Of a stretch of 64,000 nt of DNA, positions 34,004 to 44,206 are shown one piece after another; the first letter of the stretch is position 1; each line of letters starts with the position of its first letter. Origin of the DNA: Cupriavidus basilensis (GTDB taxonomy: Bacteria > Pseudomonadota > Gammaproteobacteria > Burkholderiales > Burkholderiaceae); assembly GCF_000876015.1 (NCBI RefSeq), contig NZ_BBQM01000013.1, positions 236,015 through 300,014 of the forward strand. The letters run 5' to 3'. The translations under genes were made by a program, and so were the position numbers. The notes beneath the pieces are model-generated. The model saw nothing but the letters and a program-made list of their open reading frames with translations. It had not been told where the DNA came from and searched no databases.

Positions 34004-34938
34004 TGCCGCCGGTCGCCATCATCGCCGTGTACTTCGGCCGGCTTCCCTCGTATTTCGATCTGTGGCTGACCTCCTGCCGCTTCAATCCGGGGTTCGACTG
34101 GCTGGTGTTTACGGACTGCGACTGGCGCGCGTTCGACATCCCCGCCAACGTGCACATGCACGCGCTCACGCTGGACGAGTTCAGGCGGGTGGCGGCCGAC
34201 GCCCTGGGCATACCGGTGCGGTTCGGCTCGCCGTACAAGGTGTGCGATTTCCGGCCGGCCTACTGGATGCTGCTGCCGCTCGCGGGCCGGCCATACGCGT
34301 ACTGGGGGCATTGCGACCTGGACATGATCTTCGGGCGGCTCGACCGCTTCATCTGCGCCGACATCCTCGACGGCGCCGAGAAGATCTTCTCGGTCGGCCA
34401 CCTGACGCTCTACCGGAACTGTCCCGAGGCGAACTTCATGTTCCGGCGCCATCACCCCGAGCTGAACTGGGTCGAGATTCTCTCGGACGAGCGCCACCGC
34501 GGCTTCGACGAGCACATCGGCGTCAACCGGATCTGGCGCTATCACGGCGGCCGGACCTACGTGGACGAAACCATCATCGCCGACCTCGATCCCCACGTCA
34601 GGCGGCTCGAGTTCGTCAACGCGCTGCGCAACCGGCGGCAGCAGCTTTTCTATTTCGACCAGGGCAAGGTCCTGTGCGGCGTCTACTCGGGAGGGCGGTG
34701 GAGCACCAGCGAATACATGTACGTGCATTTCCAGAAGCGCGCGATGGCCAGGCGCAGCTGCGACCCCTACGCAAGCCGCTTCGCCATCGCGAGCGACGGC
34801 TTCGGCGGGCTCGCGGCGGTGCCGCCGGGCAAGGACCTGATCCGCGAGTACAACCCGGCGCGTCTCGCGGATCTTTCGAAGGAGCTGCCGCACCGGGTCA
34901 GGCGGCTGATCAGGAGCGTCAGGGGCAAGATCGCCTGA
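34003..34938 (+). CDS. DUF6625-like protein, probable glycosyltransferase relative
   Basis: A 311-residue protein that I believe is a DUF6625 member. It starts VAIIAVYFGRLPSYFDLWLTSCRFN, resembles GT-A fold enzymes, and has a DxD-like metal motif in YWGHCDLDMIFGRL plus a conserved VGHLTLYRNCPEANFMF segment. These suggest a nucleotide-sugar-dependent transferase, but the family has no firm activity. I use the ATG at 34003, because GGAGGGGG lies five bases upstream; an in-frame GTG three bases earlier would be too close. It follows the glycosyltransferase gene without a gap. Confidence 0.82.
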   Translation: MPPVAIIAVYFGRLPSYFDLWLTSCRFNPGFDWLVFTDCDWRAFDIPANVHMHALTLDEFRRVAADALGIPVRFGSPYKVCDFRPAYWMLLPLAGRPYAYWGHCDLDMIFGRLDRFICADILDGAEKIFSVGHLTLYRNCPEANFMFRRHHPELNWVEILSDERHRGFDEHIGVNRIWRYHGGRTYVDETIIADLDPHVRRLEFVNALRNRRQQLFYFDQGKVLCGVYSGGRWSTSEYMYVHFQKRAMARRSCDPYASRFAIASDGFGGLAAVPPGKDLIREYNPARLADLSKELPHRVRRLIRSVRGKIA

Positions 34939-35032
34939 GGACGGGCGCGCCGTGCCGAGGGCGGCAGGGAACCGCCAGCGGGCATCCGCCGCGCCCGGCG
35001 ATATGAATCGACATCACAATGACAGGTGTCCC

Positions 35033-36025
35033 ATGAGAATGGATGCGAAATTCATCAGTGTCGTCATGCCGGTGCACAACGGCGCCCGCTATCTCGCCGA
35101 GGCGGTCGACAGCGTGCTCGGGCAGTCGTATGCCAACTTCGAGCTGATCGTCGTCGACGACGGCAGCAACGACGAGACCAGCCAGATCCTGGCGGGCTAC
35201 CGCGATCCGCGGCTCGTCGTCGCCAGGCGGGAGCGGCTGGGCCTGGTCGGCGCCCTGAACGAGGGGCTGCGGCTGACCCGCGGCGCCTACATCGCGCGCA
35301 TGGATGCCGACGACATCTGCGAGAACACGCGCCTGGAGGTCCAGGCCGGGTTTCTCGACAGCCACCCGGACATCCACCTGATCTGCACCGACATCACCAC
35401 CATCGACATGAACGGCCGCGTCATCGGCAAGGAAACCGAGCGCGGCCTGACCAGCCGGGCGCTGGCCAACGCCCTGCTGTTCCGGGGCAAGATCAAGCCG
35501 ATCATCCATCCGTCGGTGATGATGCGGCGCGAGGTGTATCTGCGCGTGGGCGGCTACCGCAATTTCGTCGGCGCCGAGGACTCGGACTACTGGCTGCGCT
35601 GCGTCGACGATTTCGAGTTCGCGCGCCTGCCGGAGCCGCTGCTGCGCTATCGCATCAACGTCGACGGCATCTCGTTCAAGCGGACCAGCCAGCAGGTGCT
35701 CAGCGCGATGCTCTGCGCCGTCACGCACAGGGTGAGCTCGACGACCGGGGTGGACATCTACGAGACGCGGTCCGACCTGTGGTCGCTGGCCGAGACCCTG
35801 CTGTCCGCGGAGGATCTCCTGCCGCCGACGATCAGGTCGATCGACCACTTCCGCGACTTCAAGTGGGCCCTGCGGCGCGGCTCGCCGGCGGCGGCCTACC
35901 GCGCCTTGCTGCGCGGCATGCTGGACAGCGGCCTGCTGCTGATTCCCTACGTGCACATGAAGCGCCTGACCGGCGCGGTGGACGCTGTCACCGGCATCAT
36001 CGAAGCCAAGGTGCTGAAGGCCTGA
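35033..36025 (+). CDS. Glycosyltransferase family 2 (GT-A)
   Basis: A 330-residue inverting glycosyltransferase. Family motifs are VVMPVHNGARYLAEAVDSVL, IVVDDGSNDETSQIL, the metal-binding DAD motif in ARMDADDICE, and the catalytic ED region GAEDSDYWLRC. It starts at ATG 35033; an in-frame ATG at 35003 would add ten residues and cannot be excluded. A 94-base gap separates it from the DUF6625 gene. The C-terminus (LLLIPYVHMKRLTGAV) may associate with the membrane. It probably adds one sugar to the EPS repeat unit. Confidence 0.93.
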   Translation: MRMDAKFISVVMPVHNGARYLAEAVDSVLGQSYANFELIVVDDGSNDETSQILAGYRDPRLVVARRERLGLVGALNEGLRLTRGAYIARMDADDICENTRLEVQAGFLDSHPDIHLICTDITTIDMNGRVIGKETERGLTSRALANALLFRGKIKPIIHPSVMMRREVYLRVGGYRNFVGAEDSDYWLRCVDDFEFARLPEPLLRYRINVDGISFKRTSQQVLSAMLCAVTHRVSSTTGVDIYETRSDLWSLAETLLSAEDLLPPTIRSIDHFRDFKWALRRGSPAAAYRALLRGMLDSGLLLIPYVHMKRLTGAVDAVTGIIEAKVLKA

Positions 36026-36058
36026 CCATGCTTCGTCAACGCTGACGCGGAGGTAACG

Positions 36059-37498
36059 ATGGACATCGCCATTGGCTCGCTGTATTTCGCGGTCTGTATC
36101 ACCCTGCTGGTCCGCATGCTCTCCCGGGGCTCGCTGCTGTCGATCCATCTCGGCCTGCTGGCGCTGTTCTCGATCGGCTACATGATCGTGCCGCTGCTGA
36201 TGAAGACGGAGTCGCTGCTCGCGCCGTTCGACCCCGAGACCATCGCGGTGGCGCTGTCCATCCACTTCCTCTACTTCCTGGCCCTCCTGCTGGGGTTCGC
36301 CTGCGTGGCCGCGGCGCGCAACATCCGCACCTTCTCGGCGCCGCGCCTCGATACGCTGATCGACACCCACCGCGGGCTGCTCTTTTGCGCATGCTTCGTC
36401 ATCTATGTGATCTATTTCTTCACCAACGACCTGACCAGCTATTCGTCGGACGATTTCGAGCGGTTCTTCCACGAGCGCAGCCCCTACTCCGCGCTGATCG
36501 CGGCGGTGGCGGGCTATGCCCAGGCGCTGATGGCCGTGACCTTCGCGCTGAGCGCGCAGCGCTCGTCCCGCCTGGCGCGGCTCGCGATGGGGGCCGGCTT
36601 CGCCGTCATACTCGTCCTGCTGCTGTCCGCGGGGCAGCGGCTGGCCGTGCTGGCGCCCTGCATCATGCTGTTCGTGGCATTCGCCAACTTCGGCCAGAAG
36701 CGCAAGGCCTTCAAGATCCTGGCCGGCTCGGTGGCGATCCTGCTGCTGCTCAGCCCGTTCGCGGTCTATCTGCGCGAAGCCAGCACGCTGGCCACCGGCA
36801 AGGCCAAGATCCTGGAGGCCGCCTCGGGCTTCAGCTACGGCGACAGCACCGCGGGCACGGCGCTCAAGTCGATCGCGGAGCGGGCCGACCTGCTGGTCAA
36901 TACCATCCACCTGAAGACATACATCGACCATCACGACTACGTCGGCCCCGAGTACTACTATTCGGTGCTGATCAGTCCCGTTCCCCGCCTGCTGCTCGGG
37001 GAAAAGCCCTATCCGGTCAGCTCCGACGGCACCATAGACGGCGAGATATCCAATCTGGCGTGGCGCATCATCGTCGGCTGGTCCACCGGCAGCCTGACCG
37101 CGTTCGGCGCGATCACGGCGTACCGGCAGGGCGGCTGGCTGGTGCTGATCATCGACGGCCTGCTGGCCGGCGCGCTGGGCGCCTACCTGTGCCGGAAGCT
37201 GGCGGGAGGCGGCGGCGTCGGCGGGATGTTCTACGTCATCATCCTGCCGATCATCGCCGTCAAGCGGGTGCCCGCCAGCCTGATGGAGGCGCTCGCGGAC
37301 ATCCTGCCGATGCTGCCGGTATTCCTCCTGCTCGTGGTGCTGGACCGGGTGCTTCAGGGGCGGGCCCGGCGGCGCGCCCGCCGGTACGGGTACAAGGCGG
37401 CGCCCGGCTTCGGCGCGCGGCCCGGCCCGGCCGCGGCCATCCCGGTCGCGCCGGCCAGCGCCGCGGCGCGCGAACCGACCCTGCCGGCGGGGCAGTGA
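36059..37498 (+). CDS. Wzy-like EPS polymerase / O-antigen polymerase
   Basis: A 479-residue inner-membrane protein with about ten helices (LYFAVCITLLVRML, LGLLALFSIGYMIVPLLM, IHFLYFLALLLGFACVAAA, FAVILVLLLSAGQRLAVLAPC and others) and a large periplasmic loop between residues about 240 and 330 (SYGDSTAGTALKS ... SPVPRLLLGEKPYPVSSDG), which is the usual Wzy arrangement. It would polymerise repeat units in the periplasm with Wzc. GGAGG lies six bases before ATG. It is the last gene of the assembly operon; its C-terminal 50 residues are Arg/Ala/Pro-rich and cytoplasmic. Confidence 0.85.
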   Translation: MDIAIGSLYFAVCITLLVRMLSRGSLLSIHLGLLALFSIGYMIVPLLMKTESLLAPFDPETIAVALSIHFLYFLALLLGFACVAAARNIRTFSAPRLDTLIDTHRGLLFCACFVIYVIYFFTNDLTSYSSDDFERFFHERSPYSALIAAVAGYAQALMAVTFALSAQRSSRLARLAMGAGFAVILVLLLSAGQRLAVLAPCIMLFVAFANFGQKRKAFKILAGSVAILLLLSPFAVYLREASTLATGKAKILEAASGFSYGDSTAGTALKSIAERADLLVNTIHLKTYIDHHDYVGPEYYYSVLISPVPRLLLGEKPYPVSSDGTIDGEISNLAWRIIVGWSTGSLTAFGAITAYRQGGWLVLIIDGLLAGALGAYLCRKLAGGGGVGGMFYVIILPIIAVKRVPASLMEALADILPMLPVFLLLVVLDRVLQGRARRRARRYGYKAAPGFGARPGPAAAIPVAPASAAAREPTLPAGQ

Positions 37499-37540
37499 GC
37501 CCCGGCGGGCCGGCATCGCGCGCGGCGCGGTGCGATGTCG

Positions 37541-37590
37541 TGAGTCGGCGTGAGTCGGCGTGGGCCGGCGTGAGTTGGCGTGAGCCGATG
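37541..37590 (+). repeat. Five tandem 10-base repeats between convergent EPS genes
   Basis: The 10-base unit TGAGTCGGCG occurs twice exactly and then as TGGGCCGGCG, TGAGTTGGCG and TGAGCCGATG. It ends directly at the stop codon of the glycosyltransferase on the other strand. The array lies in the 92-base gap between the polymerase gene and the convergent glycosyltransferase gene. Confidence 0.85.
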
Positions 37591-38862
37591 CTATTCCTGG
37601 CTCACGCGCGCGGCCGCGGAAGTCTGCGCGGGCTGCGGCCGCGCCAGCGCGAACAGCGCCTTCTCCAGTTCGCCGAGCACCATGTCGCGGTCCAGGTGCT
37701 GCTCGGCCCAGCGGCGCCCGGCCGCGCCCAGGTGCGCGCGCAGCGCGGGCTGCGCCGCCAGCGTGCCGATCGCGCCGGCCAGAGCCGGCGCGTCGCCGGG
37801 CGGCACCAGCACGCCGCACTGCGCCAGCGCGCGGCCAAGCTCGGTGGCCGGCTGCGCCGTGGCGACGACGGGCCGCGCGCTGGCCAGCATGCCGGTCAGC
37901 TTGGACGGCATCACGAGGTCGGCGGCGCCAGCGCGCTGCGGCAGCAGGTGGATGTCGGCGGCGCACAGCAGCGCGGCGAACATGGCGGCCGGCTGCAGCG
38001 GCAGGAAGCGCACGCGCGGCAGCCCGGCGCAGTCCGCCTCCAGCGCGGCGCGTCCGGCGCCGTCGCCGCAGAAGACGAAGTGCAGCGTGTCGTGGTCCTT
38101 CAGCAGGCGCGCGGCCGCGGCCATGACGTCGAGCCCCTGCTTGGCGCCCATGTTGCCGGCGTAGAGCGCGAGCACGGCGCCGGGCGGCAGTTCGAGCATG
38201 CGCCGCGCCAGCGTGGCGTCGGCGCCGCCGGCGGCGCCGATCTCGCGCAGGTTGACCCAGTTGGGCAGCAGCGCGGCGCGCTGCGCCGCGGCGCCCTTGC
38301 CGCGCGCCAGCGCGACCATCGCCTGCGAGATCGACGAGACCCGGTCGAAGCGCGCCATCAGGCGCTGCTCCACGCGCCGCGCCAGGCGCTGCAGCCAGGG
38401 CCGGCGCAGCAGCCCCAGCGCGAAGGCGGCGTCGACCTCGTAGTCCTGCACGTGCAGCCAGGTCTTGCAGCCGCTCCAGCGCGCGAACAGCAGCGCGGCC
38501 GGCGCGCACATCAGCGGCGGCTCCACCACAAACAGCACGTCGGGGCGCCAGCGCAGCTGCAGCATCAGGCTGGGCAGGCTGGACACGGCGAAGCTGGCCA
38601 GGTGCAGCAGGCGCGCGAGGCCGGTGGGCCGGGCCGGCACCCACAGCGGCGCGCGGAACACCTCCACCCAGCGGCGGCGCTCGCGCCGGTACCGCCAGGC
38701 GCGGTAGCCCTCGGCCACGCGCCACGCCGGGTAGTACGGCGGCGCCGTGACCACGCGCACCTCATGGCCGCGCGCGGCCAGCCATTCGGCCTGCTCGCAG
38801 GTGTACTTGCCGATGCCGGTCAGCTCGGGCGCGTAGTTGAGGCAGTACATCAGTATCTTCAT
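37591..38862 (-). CDS. Glycosyltransferase family 4, WcaI-like
   Basis: A 423-residue glycosyltransferase that resembles WcaI of colanic acid synthesis. It begins MKILMYCLNYAPELTGIGKYTCEQAEWLAARGHEV, a very characteristic WcaI start, then VTAPPYYPAW; the C-terminal domain has LYAGNMGAKQGLDVMAAAA and the donor site PQRAGAADLVMPSKLTGMLASARPVVAT. It is the last gene of the minus-strand nucleotide-sugar operon and is convergent with the polymerase gene. WcaI relatives typically transfer fucose from GDP-fucose, which matches the gmd/fcl genes upstream. Confidence 0.92.
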   Translation of the reverse strand: MKILMYCLNYAPELTGIGKYTCEQAEWLAARGHEVRVVTAPPYYPAWRVAEGYRAWRYRRERRRWVEVFRAPLWVPARPTGLARLLHLASFAVSSLPSLMLQLRWRPDVLFVVEPPLMCAPAALLFARWSGCKTWLHVQDYEVDAAFALGLLRRPWLQRLARRVEQRLMARFDRVSSISQAMVALARGKGAAAQRAALLPNWVNLREIGAAGGADATLARRMLELPPGAVLALYAGNMGAKQGLDVMAAAARLLKDHDTLHFVFCGDGAGRAALEADCAGLPRVRFLPLQPAAMFAALLCAADIHLLPQRAGAADLVMPSKLTGMLASARPVVATAQPATELGRALAQCGVLVPPGDAPALAGAIGTLAAQPALRAHLGAAGRRWAEQHLDRDMVLGELEKALFALARPQPAQTSAAARVSQE

Positions 38863-38900
38863 GGCGCGGCGTCCCCGGCATGGTGATGTGGCAGCGCGCG

Positions 38901-39968
38901 TCAGCCGGCCGTGTCCATGATCCGCACGCAGCCCGCGGCGATGGCGCGGCCCGCCGCGCCGGGCGAGTGGGCCAGCGCGGCGGCCTGGCAGCGCGCGGCG
39001 CTGGCGGCGTCGCCGAAGTGCGCGGGCACCTGCGCCAGGCGCCGGGCCAGCGCGGCGGCGTCGCCGGGCTTGAAGTACAGGCCGGTGACGCCGTCGCGCA
39101 CCAGCTCGCCGGCGTCGTCGTTGTTGACGCTCACCACCACCGGGCAACCGTAGCTCAGCGCCTCGCGCACCAGCGGGTGCCAGCGCTGGTCCGCCTCGGG
39201 CAGCACCAGGCAGCTCGCCTTGCGGTACTCGACCGCGACGTCGGCCGGCGCCATCGCGCCGAGAAAGCGCACCGAGGCGCCCAGCCCGAGCGCGTTGGCG
39301 GCCGCGCGCAGGGCGCCGTAGCCGGCGCCCCTGCCGACCAGCGACAGCGTGGCCGCGGGCCACTGCGCGCGCGCCGCGGCGAACGCGCGCAGCAGCAGCG
39401 TCATGGCGGCGCTGTGCACCAGCGCGCCCACGTACAGGTAGTGCGGCGCGTGCGGCGGCGGCGCCAGCTCGGCGCGCGCGCGCAGCTCGGCGGCGGCGTC
39501 GAAGCCCTCGGGCAGCACCGCCGGCGGGCGGCAGGCGAAGATCCGGCGCGGCGGCACGTCGGCGGCGATGGCGCGCGCGCAGCCGCGGTCGGTGCCGACG
39601 AACACGCCGTGGCAGCGGCGCAGCAGCACCGCGTCGGCGAACGCGCCCAGGCGCCCGGGCATGCTGGCGAAGGCCGCGCCGTGGAAGAACGCCGCGCGCC
39701 GCCGCTGCATCGCCATGCTGGCCAGCAGCATGGTCCAGTTCTCGATGCGGGTCTGCCCGGCCAGGATCACCAGCGCGCCGGGGCTCAGCGCGATGGCGCG
39801 CACCTGCTGCAGGCAGCGCCGCCACAGCCCCGCGCCCGCCGCGCCGGCGGGAAACACGATCTGGCCCGGCCACAGGCCGCCGGCGCCCGGCGCCGCGGCG
39901 GGGGTCGCGCTTGCCGGGGCGACGCGCGCGGGCGCCGGCTTGTCGGGGTTGCGGAACAGCGGCTTCAT
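38901..39968 (-). CDS. Glycosyltransferase family 4 (GT-B), divergent
   Basis: A 355-residue protein with an Ala/Pro-rich N-terminal extension (about 40 residues) and then a GT-B glycosyltransferase. Recognisable parts are GDAAALARRL with VREALSYGCPVVVSVNNDDAGELV in the donor site and LGAMAPADVAVEYRKASCLVLPE. The N-terminal nucleotide-fold is less typical than in its neighbours. The start at 39968 leaves one base after the fcl stop. It lies between fcl and the WcaI-like gene, so it very likely acts on the same polymer. Confidence 0.88.
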   Translation of the reverse strand: MKPLFRNPDKPAPARVAPASATPAAAPGAGGLWPGQIVFPAGAAGAGLWRRCLQQVRAIALSPGALVILAGQTRIENWTMLLASMAMQRRRAAFFHGAAFASMPGRLGAFADAVLLRRCHGVFVGTDRGCARAIAADVPPRRIFACRPPAVLPEGFDAAAELRARAELAPPPHAPHYLYVGALVHSAAMTLLLRAFAAARAQWPAATLSLVGRGAGYGALRAAANALGLGASVRFLGAMAPADVAVEYRKASCLVLPEADQRWHPLVREALSYGCPVVVSVNNDDAGELVRDGVTGLYFKPGDAAALARRLAQVPAHFGDAASAARCQAAALAHSPGAAGRAIAAGCVRIMDTAG

Positions 39969-39969
39969 G

Positions 39970-40971
39970 TCAGGCCTCCACACGTTGTGCGGGCGCGGTG
40001 CCGTGCGGCAGCCTCCCGCTCTGCAATGCATCCAGGTACGCCAGCCGCAGGCCGTCGCGCAGCGCCACCGCCGGCTGCCAGCCGGTGGCGGCGAGCGCCG
40101 TGCAGTCCAGCCGCTTGCGCGGCGTGCCGTCGGGCTTGCGGTGGTCGAAGACGATGCCGCCGCGAAAGCTCACGGTCTGCGCCACCAGCGTGGCCAGCTC
40201 GCGGATGCTGACCTCCTCGCTGCTGCCGACGTTGAGGAAGCCGGCCGGCGCGGTGCGGCGGTACACCTCGCGCGGCAGCGCCATCACGTGCAGGCAGGCC
40301 GCGGCGAGATCGTCGGCATAGAGGAATTCGCGCAGCGGCGCGCCGCTGCCCCACACCGGCACGTGCTCGGCGTGCGCCATGCCGGCTTCGTGGAAGCGCC
40401 GCAGCAGGCCCGGGATGACGTGGCTGTTGTCGGGGTGGTAGTTGTCGCCGGGGCCGTACAGGTTGGTCGGCATCACGCAGCGGTAGTCGGTGCCGTACTG
40501 GCGGTTGTAGCTCTCGCACAGCGCGATGCCGGCGATCTTGGCCAGCGCGTAGGGCGCGTTGGTGGGCTCCAGCGGCCCGGTCAGCAGCGCGGCCTCGCCG
40601 ATCGGCTGCGGCGCGAACTTCGGGTAGATGCAGCTCGAGCCGAGGAACAGCAGGCGTGTCACGCCCGCGCGCCAGGCCTCGTGGATGACGTTGGCCGCGA
40701 TCATCAGGTTCTGCTGGATGAACTCGGCCGGATAGGTGTGGTTGGCGTGGATGCCGCCCACGCGCGCGGCCGCCAGGTAGACCTCGTCGAGCGCCTCGGC
40801 GGCGAAGAACGCGCGCACCTGCTGCTGGTCGGTCAGGTCGAGCTCGGCATGCGCGCGCGTGACGGCCTCGGCCTCGGCGCGCGCCTGCAGCGCGCGCACG
40901 ATGGCCGAGCCGGCCATGCCGCGGTGGCCCGCGACGAAGACGCGCGGCGGCCGCGCGGCGCGCTCACTCAT
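39970..40971 (-). CDS. fcl: GDP-L-fucose synthase (epimerase/reductase)
   Basis: A 333-residue short-chain dehydrogenase/reductase that converts GDP-4-keto-6-deoxy-D-mannose to GDP-L-fucose with NADPH. The NADP-binding motif is [16 protein letters not shown], the catalytic Tyr and Lys are in [10 protein letters not shown], and further family signatures are [26 protein letters not shown] and [20 protein letters not shown]. It overlaps gmd by eight bases. Together with gmd and manC it supplies GDP-fucose to the glycosyltransferases on both strands. Confidence 0.96.
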   Translation of the reverse strand: MSERAARPPRVFVAGHRGMAGSAIVRALQARAEAEAVTRAHAELDLTDQQQVRAFFAAEALDEVYLAAARVGGIHANHTYPAEFIQQNLMIAANVIHEAWRAGVTRLLFLGSSCIYPKFAPQPIGEAALLTGPLEPTNAPYALAKIAGIALCESYNRQYGTDYRCVMPTNLYGPGDNYHPDNSHVIPGLLRRFHEAGMAHAEHVPVWGSGAPLREFLYADDLAAACLHVMALPREVYRRTAPAGFLNVGSSEEVSIRELATLVAQTVSFRGGIVFDHRKPDGTPRKRLDCTALAATGWQPAVALRDGLRLAYLDALQSGRLPHGTAPAQRVEA

Positions 40972-42172
40972 GATGGTCGTAGGCCCGGAAGCCGGCCAGC
41001 TTGACGAAGGCGTCGCGGCGCGCGGCGGCGAAGTCGGCCTGCACCATCTCGCGCACCAGCTCGGCGAAGCGCGTGCGCGGCGCCCAGCCGAGCCGCTCGC
41101 GCGCCTTGCCGGCGTCGCCCAGCAGGGTCTGCACTTCGGTCGGGCGGAAATAGCGCGGGTCCACGCGCACGATCACGTCGCCGACCTTGCAGCGCGCCGC
41201 CACCGGCGCCGCGTGGCGGTCGATGGCGGCCACCACGCCGGTCTCCGCCTCGCCCTCGCCCTCGAAGCGCACCGCGATGCCCAGCTCGGCCGCCGCGCAC
41301 TGCACGAACTCGCGCACGCTGTGCTGCTCGCCGCTGGCGATCACGTAGTCCTCGGGCTGGTCCTGCTGCAGCATCAGCCACTGCATTTCCACGTAGTCGC
41401 GCGCGTGGCCCCAGTCGCGCAGCGCCGACAGGTTGCCCAGGTACAGCGTGTCCTGCAGCCCCAGCGCGATGCGCGCCACCGCGCGCGTGATCTTGCGCGT
41501 GACGAAGGTCTCGCCGCGCTCGGGGCTTTCGTGGTTGAACAGGATGCCGTTGCAGGCATACATGCCGTAGGCCTCGCGGTAGTTCACCGTGATCCAGTAG
41601 GCGTAGAGCTTGGCCGCGGCGTAGGGGCTGCGCGGATAGAACGGCGTGGTCTCGCGCTGCGGGGTCTCCTGCACCAGCCCGTACAGCTCCGAGGTGGAGG
41701 CCTGGTAGAAGCGCGCGTGCTTTTCCATGCCGAGGATGCGCACCGCCTCGAGCAGGCGCAGCGTGCCCAGCGCATCGGTGTTGGCGGTGTACTCCGGCTC
41801 CTCGAACGACACCTGCACGTGGCTTTGCGCGGCCAGGTTGTAGATCTCGTCGGGCTGCGACTGCTGCACCACGCGCACCAGGCTGGCGGTGTCGGTCATG
41901 TCGCCGTGGTGCAGGATCAGGCTGCGCCCGGGCGCCTGCGGGTCCTGGTACAGGTGGTCGATGCGCTCGGTGTTGAACAGCGAACTGCGGCGCTTGACGC
42001 CGTGCACCTCGTAGCCCTTGGCGAGCAGCAGTTCGCACAGGTAGGCGCCATCCTGGCCGGTGATGCCGGTGATCAGCGCGCGCCGCGCGCGCGGCGGCGT
42101 GCCGGTGCCGGGCTCGGGCAGCGTTTCGCGCGCCGCGAGTCGGCCGAGGGGATCGAGTTCATGTGCGCCCAT
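40964..42172 (-). CDS. gmd: GDP-mannose 4,6-dehydratase
   Basis: A 402-residue enzyme with an N-terminal extension of about 30 residues before [21 protein letters not shown], the NADP Rossmann motif. Other Gmd signatures are [59 protein letters not shown], the catalytic YxxxK in [15 protein letters not shown], and [18 protein letters not shown]. It produces GDP-4-keto-6-deoxymannose. It overlaps the manC start region by 14 bases on its upstream side and fcl downstream, so the three form one operon. Confidence 0.97.
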   Translation of the reverse strand: MGAHELDPLGRLAARETLPEPGTGTPPRARRALITGITGQDGAYLCELLLAKGYEVHGVKRRSSLFNTERIDHLYQDPQAPGRSLILHHGDMTDTASLVRVVQQSQPDEIYNLAAQSHVQVSFEEPEYTANTDALGTLRLLEAVRILGMEKHARFYQASTSELYGLVQETPQRETTPFYPRSPYAAAKLYAYWITVNYREAYGMYACNGILFNHESPERGETFVTRKITRAVARIALGLQDTLYLGNLSALRDWGHARDYVEMQWLMLQQDQPEDYVIASGEQHSVREFVQCAAAELGIAVRFEGEGEAETGVVAAIDRHAAPVAARCKVGDVIVRVDPRYFRPTEVQTLLGDAGKARERLGWAPRTRFAELVREMVQADFAAARRDAFVKLAGFRAYDHHE

Positions 42173-43583
42173 AGATGTCTGCCATGCGGATGATGTCGTC
42201 TTCGCCGAGGTAGGAGCCGGACTGGATCTCGATCAGTTCGAGCGGGATGCGGCCGGGGTTTTCGAGGCTGTGGGTCTCGCCGATCGGGATGTAGGTGGAC
42301 TGGTCCTCGGTCAGCAGGTATTCGACGTCGCCGCGCCGTACGCGCGCGGTGCCCGACACCACCACCCAGTGCTCGGCGCGGTGGTGGTGCATCTGCAGCG
42401 AGAGCTTGGCGCCGGGTTTGACCGAGATGCGCTTGACCTGGTAGCGCGCGCCGTGGTCCACCGCGTCGTACGAGCCCCACGGCCGGTACACCTGCCGGTG
42501 CCGGGTGGCCTCGGGGCGGCCCTGGCCGCGCACCAGCTCCACCAGCTGCTTGACGTCCTGGCAGTGGTTCTTGTGCACCACCAGCACCACGTCGGGCGTC
42601 TCCACCACCATCACGTCGTCCAGGCCGGCCACCGCCACCAGCCGGTGCGAGGCATGCACCAGGCAGCCCTGCGCGCGGTGCGTGACCACGTCGCCGATCG
42701 CCACGTTGCCGTCGGCGGTCTTGTCCGCGGCCTGCCACACCGCGTCCCACGAACCGACGTCGCTCCAGTCGGACGCCAGCGGCGCCATCTGCGCGTTGCG
42801 CAGGTGCTCCATCACGGCGTAGTCGATCGAGTCCGCGCGGCAGGCGGCGAACGATTCGGCGTCGAGCCGGAAGAAGTCGAGGTCGCGCTGGCCGCGCACC
42901 ATCGCCTCCTGCGCGGCCAGCAGGATGTCCGGCGCGAACTGCTCGAGCGCGGCGAGATAGGTCGAGGCGCGGAACAGGAAGATGCCGCTGTTCCAGAAGC
43001 AGTTGCCTTCCTGCAGGTAGGCCGTGGCGACGTCCAGCGAAGGCTTCTCGACGAAGCGCGTGACCGCCATCAGCGCGGCGGCATTGCTGGGCACGGCCTT
43101 GATGTAGCCGTAGCCGGTGGCGGGAAAGGTGGGCGCCACGCCGAGCGTGACCACCACGCCGGTGGCGGCCACCGCGCCGGCCTCGCACACGGTGCGCGCG
43201 AACGCGGCGCGGTCGTGGATCAGGTGGTCCGAGGGCAGCACCAGCAGCACCGGGTCGGCGCCGCCCGTGCGCGCGTGCAGCGCGGCCACGGCCGCGGCCG
43301 GCGCGGTATTGCGCGGGTGCGGCTCGAGCATGATGGCGCCCAGCTCGCAGCCGGCCTCGCGCGCCTGCTCGGCCACCACGAAACGGTGCGCCTCGTTGCT
43401 GACCAGGATGGGACACTGCGCGCCGGGAATCTCGCGCACGCGCAGCAGCGTGTCCTGCAGCAGCGAGTCGCGCCCGAGCAGGCGCAGGAACTGCTTGGGA
43501 TGGCCGTCGCGCGACAGCGGCCACAGGCGCGAGCCGGCGCCGCCACACAGGATGACAGGCACGATCCGGTTGTCGTCAGGCAT
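42159..43583 (-). CDS. manC: Bifunctional mannose-1-phosphate guanylyltransferase / mannose-6-phosphate isomerase
   Basis: A 474-residue protein of the ManC/AlgA/XanB type. The N-terminal nucleotidyltransferase has [17 protein letters not shown] and FVEKP; the C-terminal cupin isomerase has [28 protein letters not shown] and [19 protein letters not shown]. It makes GDP-mannose from mannose-1-phosphate and also interconverts mannose-6-phosphate and fructose-6-phosphate. ATG at 43583 has AAGGAG upstream. It heads the minus-strand operon manC-gmd-fcl plus two glycosyltransferase genes. Confidence 0.97.
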   Translation of the reverse strand: MPDDNRIVPVILCGGAGSRLWPLSRDGHPKQFLRLLGRDSLLQDTLLRVREIPGAQCPILVSNEAHRFVVAEQAREAGCELGAIMLEPHPRNTAPAAAVAALHARTGGADPVLLVLPSDHLIHDRAAFARTVCEAGAVAATGVVVTLGVAPTFPATGYGYIKAVPSNAAALMAVTRFVEKPSLDVATAYLQEGNCFWNSGIFLFRASTYLAALEQFAPDILLAAQEAMVRGQRDLDFFRLDAESFAACRADSIDYAVMEHLRNAQMAPLASDWSDVGSWDAVWQAADKTADGNVAIGDVVTHRAQGCLVHASHRLVAVAGLDDVMVVETPDVVLVVHKNHCQDVKQLVELVRGQGRPEATRHRQVYRPWGSYDAVDHGARYQVKRISVKPGAKLSLQMHHHRAEHWVVVSGTARVRRGDVEYLLTEDQSTYIPIGETHSLENPGRIPLELIEIQSGSYLGEDDIIRMADIYGRT

Positions 43584-43714
43584 GGCACGCTCCTTCACGC
43601 AACACGAAGTCCGGCGCGCGCGGCGGGCCGGGTGGCGGGTAGTGAGCAGACTGTATGCCGCGCCCCGGACGGGGACTGTTGGCTAGCACACACAGGGGCG
43701 GGGGCCCCGAAAGC

Positions 43715-43740
43715 AACGTCCCCGCCGGGGCGGGGACGTT
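43715..43740 (-). terminator. GC-rich hairpin downstream of the YXWGXW gene
   Basis: AACGTCCCCGCC and GGCGGGGACGTT are perfectly complementary 12-base arms with two bases between them. On the minus strand the hairpin is followed by GCTTTC. It lies 50 bases beyond the YXWGXW gene stop and before manC, so it probably ends that short transcript. The T-run is poor. Confidence 0.45.
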
Positions 43741-43789
43741 CGTTGCGAAGGTACTGCGACGGATATTGCGACAATATGCGGCGCGCGCG

Positions 43790-44122
43790 TCAGCGCGCCC
43801 AGTAGCCGGGCCGCATGGTCCAGCCGCGCGGCCCCTGCACCCAGCGCTCGGGCACGTAGCGCTGGCCCGCGCGGGCGCGGGTCCAGTAGCCGCCGCGCCA
43901 GTCGTAGCGGCCGCCGGCGGCGACCCAGTGGCCGGGCACCCAGGCCTGGCCGGGACGCGCGCCCGGGCGCGGCTCGTAGCGCGGCGGCGGCGGGGCCGGG
44001 CGCACGTAGGCCGGCCCGCCGTGGTAGCCCGGCGGATAGGCCTGCGCCTGCGCCGGCGAGATGATGCCAAGCGCGGCGCCGGCGGCGATGGTGGTGAGGG
44101 CGAGCAGCAATTGGCGTTTCAT
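43790..44122 (-). CDS. Exported YXWGXW-repeat protein
   Basis: A 110-residue protein with a signal peptide (LLLALTTIAAGAALGIISPAQAQA) followed by a Pro/Arg/Tyr-rich stretch and aromatic repeats of the YXWGXW family: AWVPGHW, YDWRGGYW, YVPERWVQGPRGW and MRPGYWAR. Such proteins are small, very basic and periplasmic or surface-associated; their function is not established. A 39-residue lipoprotein gene lies 84 bases upstream on the same strand, and the two may form one transcript. Confidence 0.88.
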   Translation of the reverse strand: MKRQLLLALTTIAAGAALGIISPAQAQAYPPGYHGGPAYVRPAPPPPRYEPRPGARPGQAWVPGHWVAAGGRYDWRGGYWTRARAGQRYVPERWVQGPRGWTMRPGYWAR

Positions 44123-44206
44123 GATTCGGCTCCCAGTGATGCGGTTGGTGCGTATGGTGCGTATGGTGCGGGTGGTACGGCCGCGGCGGTGCCGGCCGCG
44201 CGGCGC

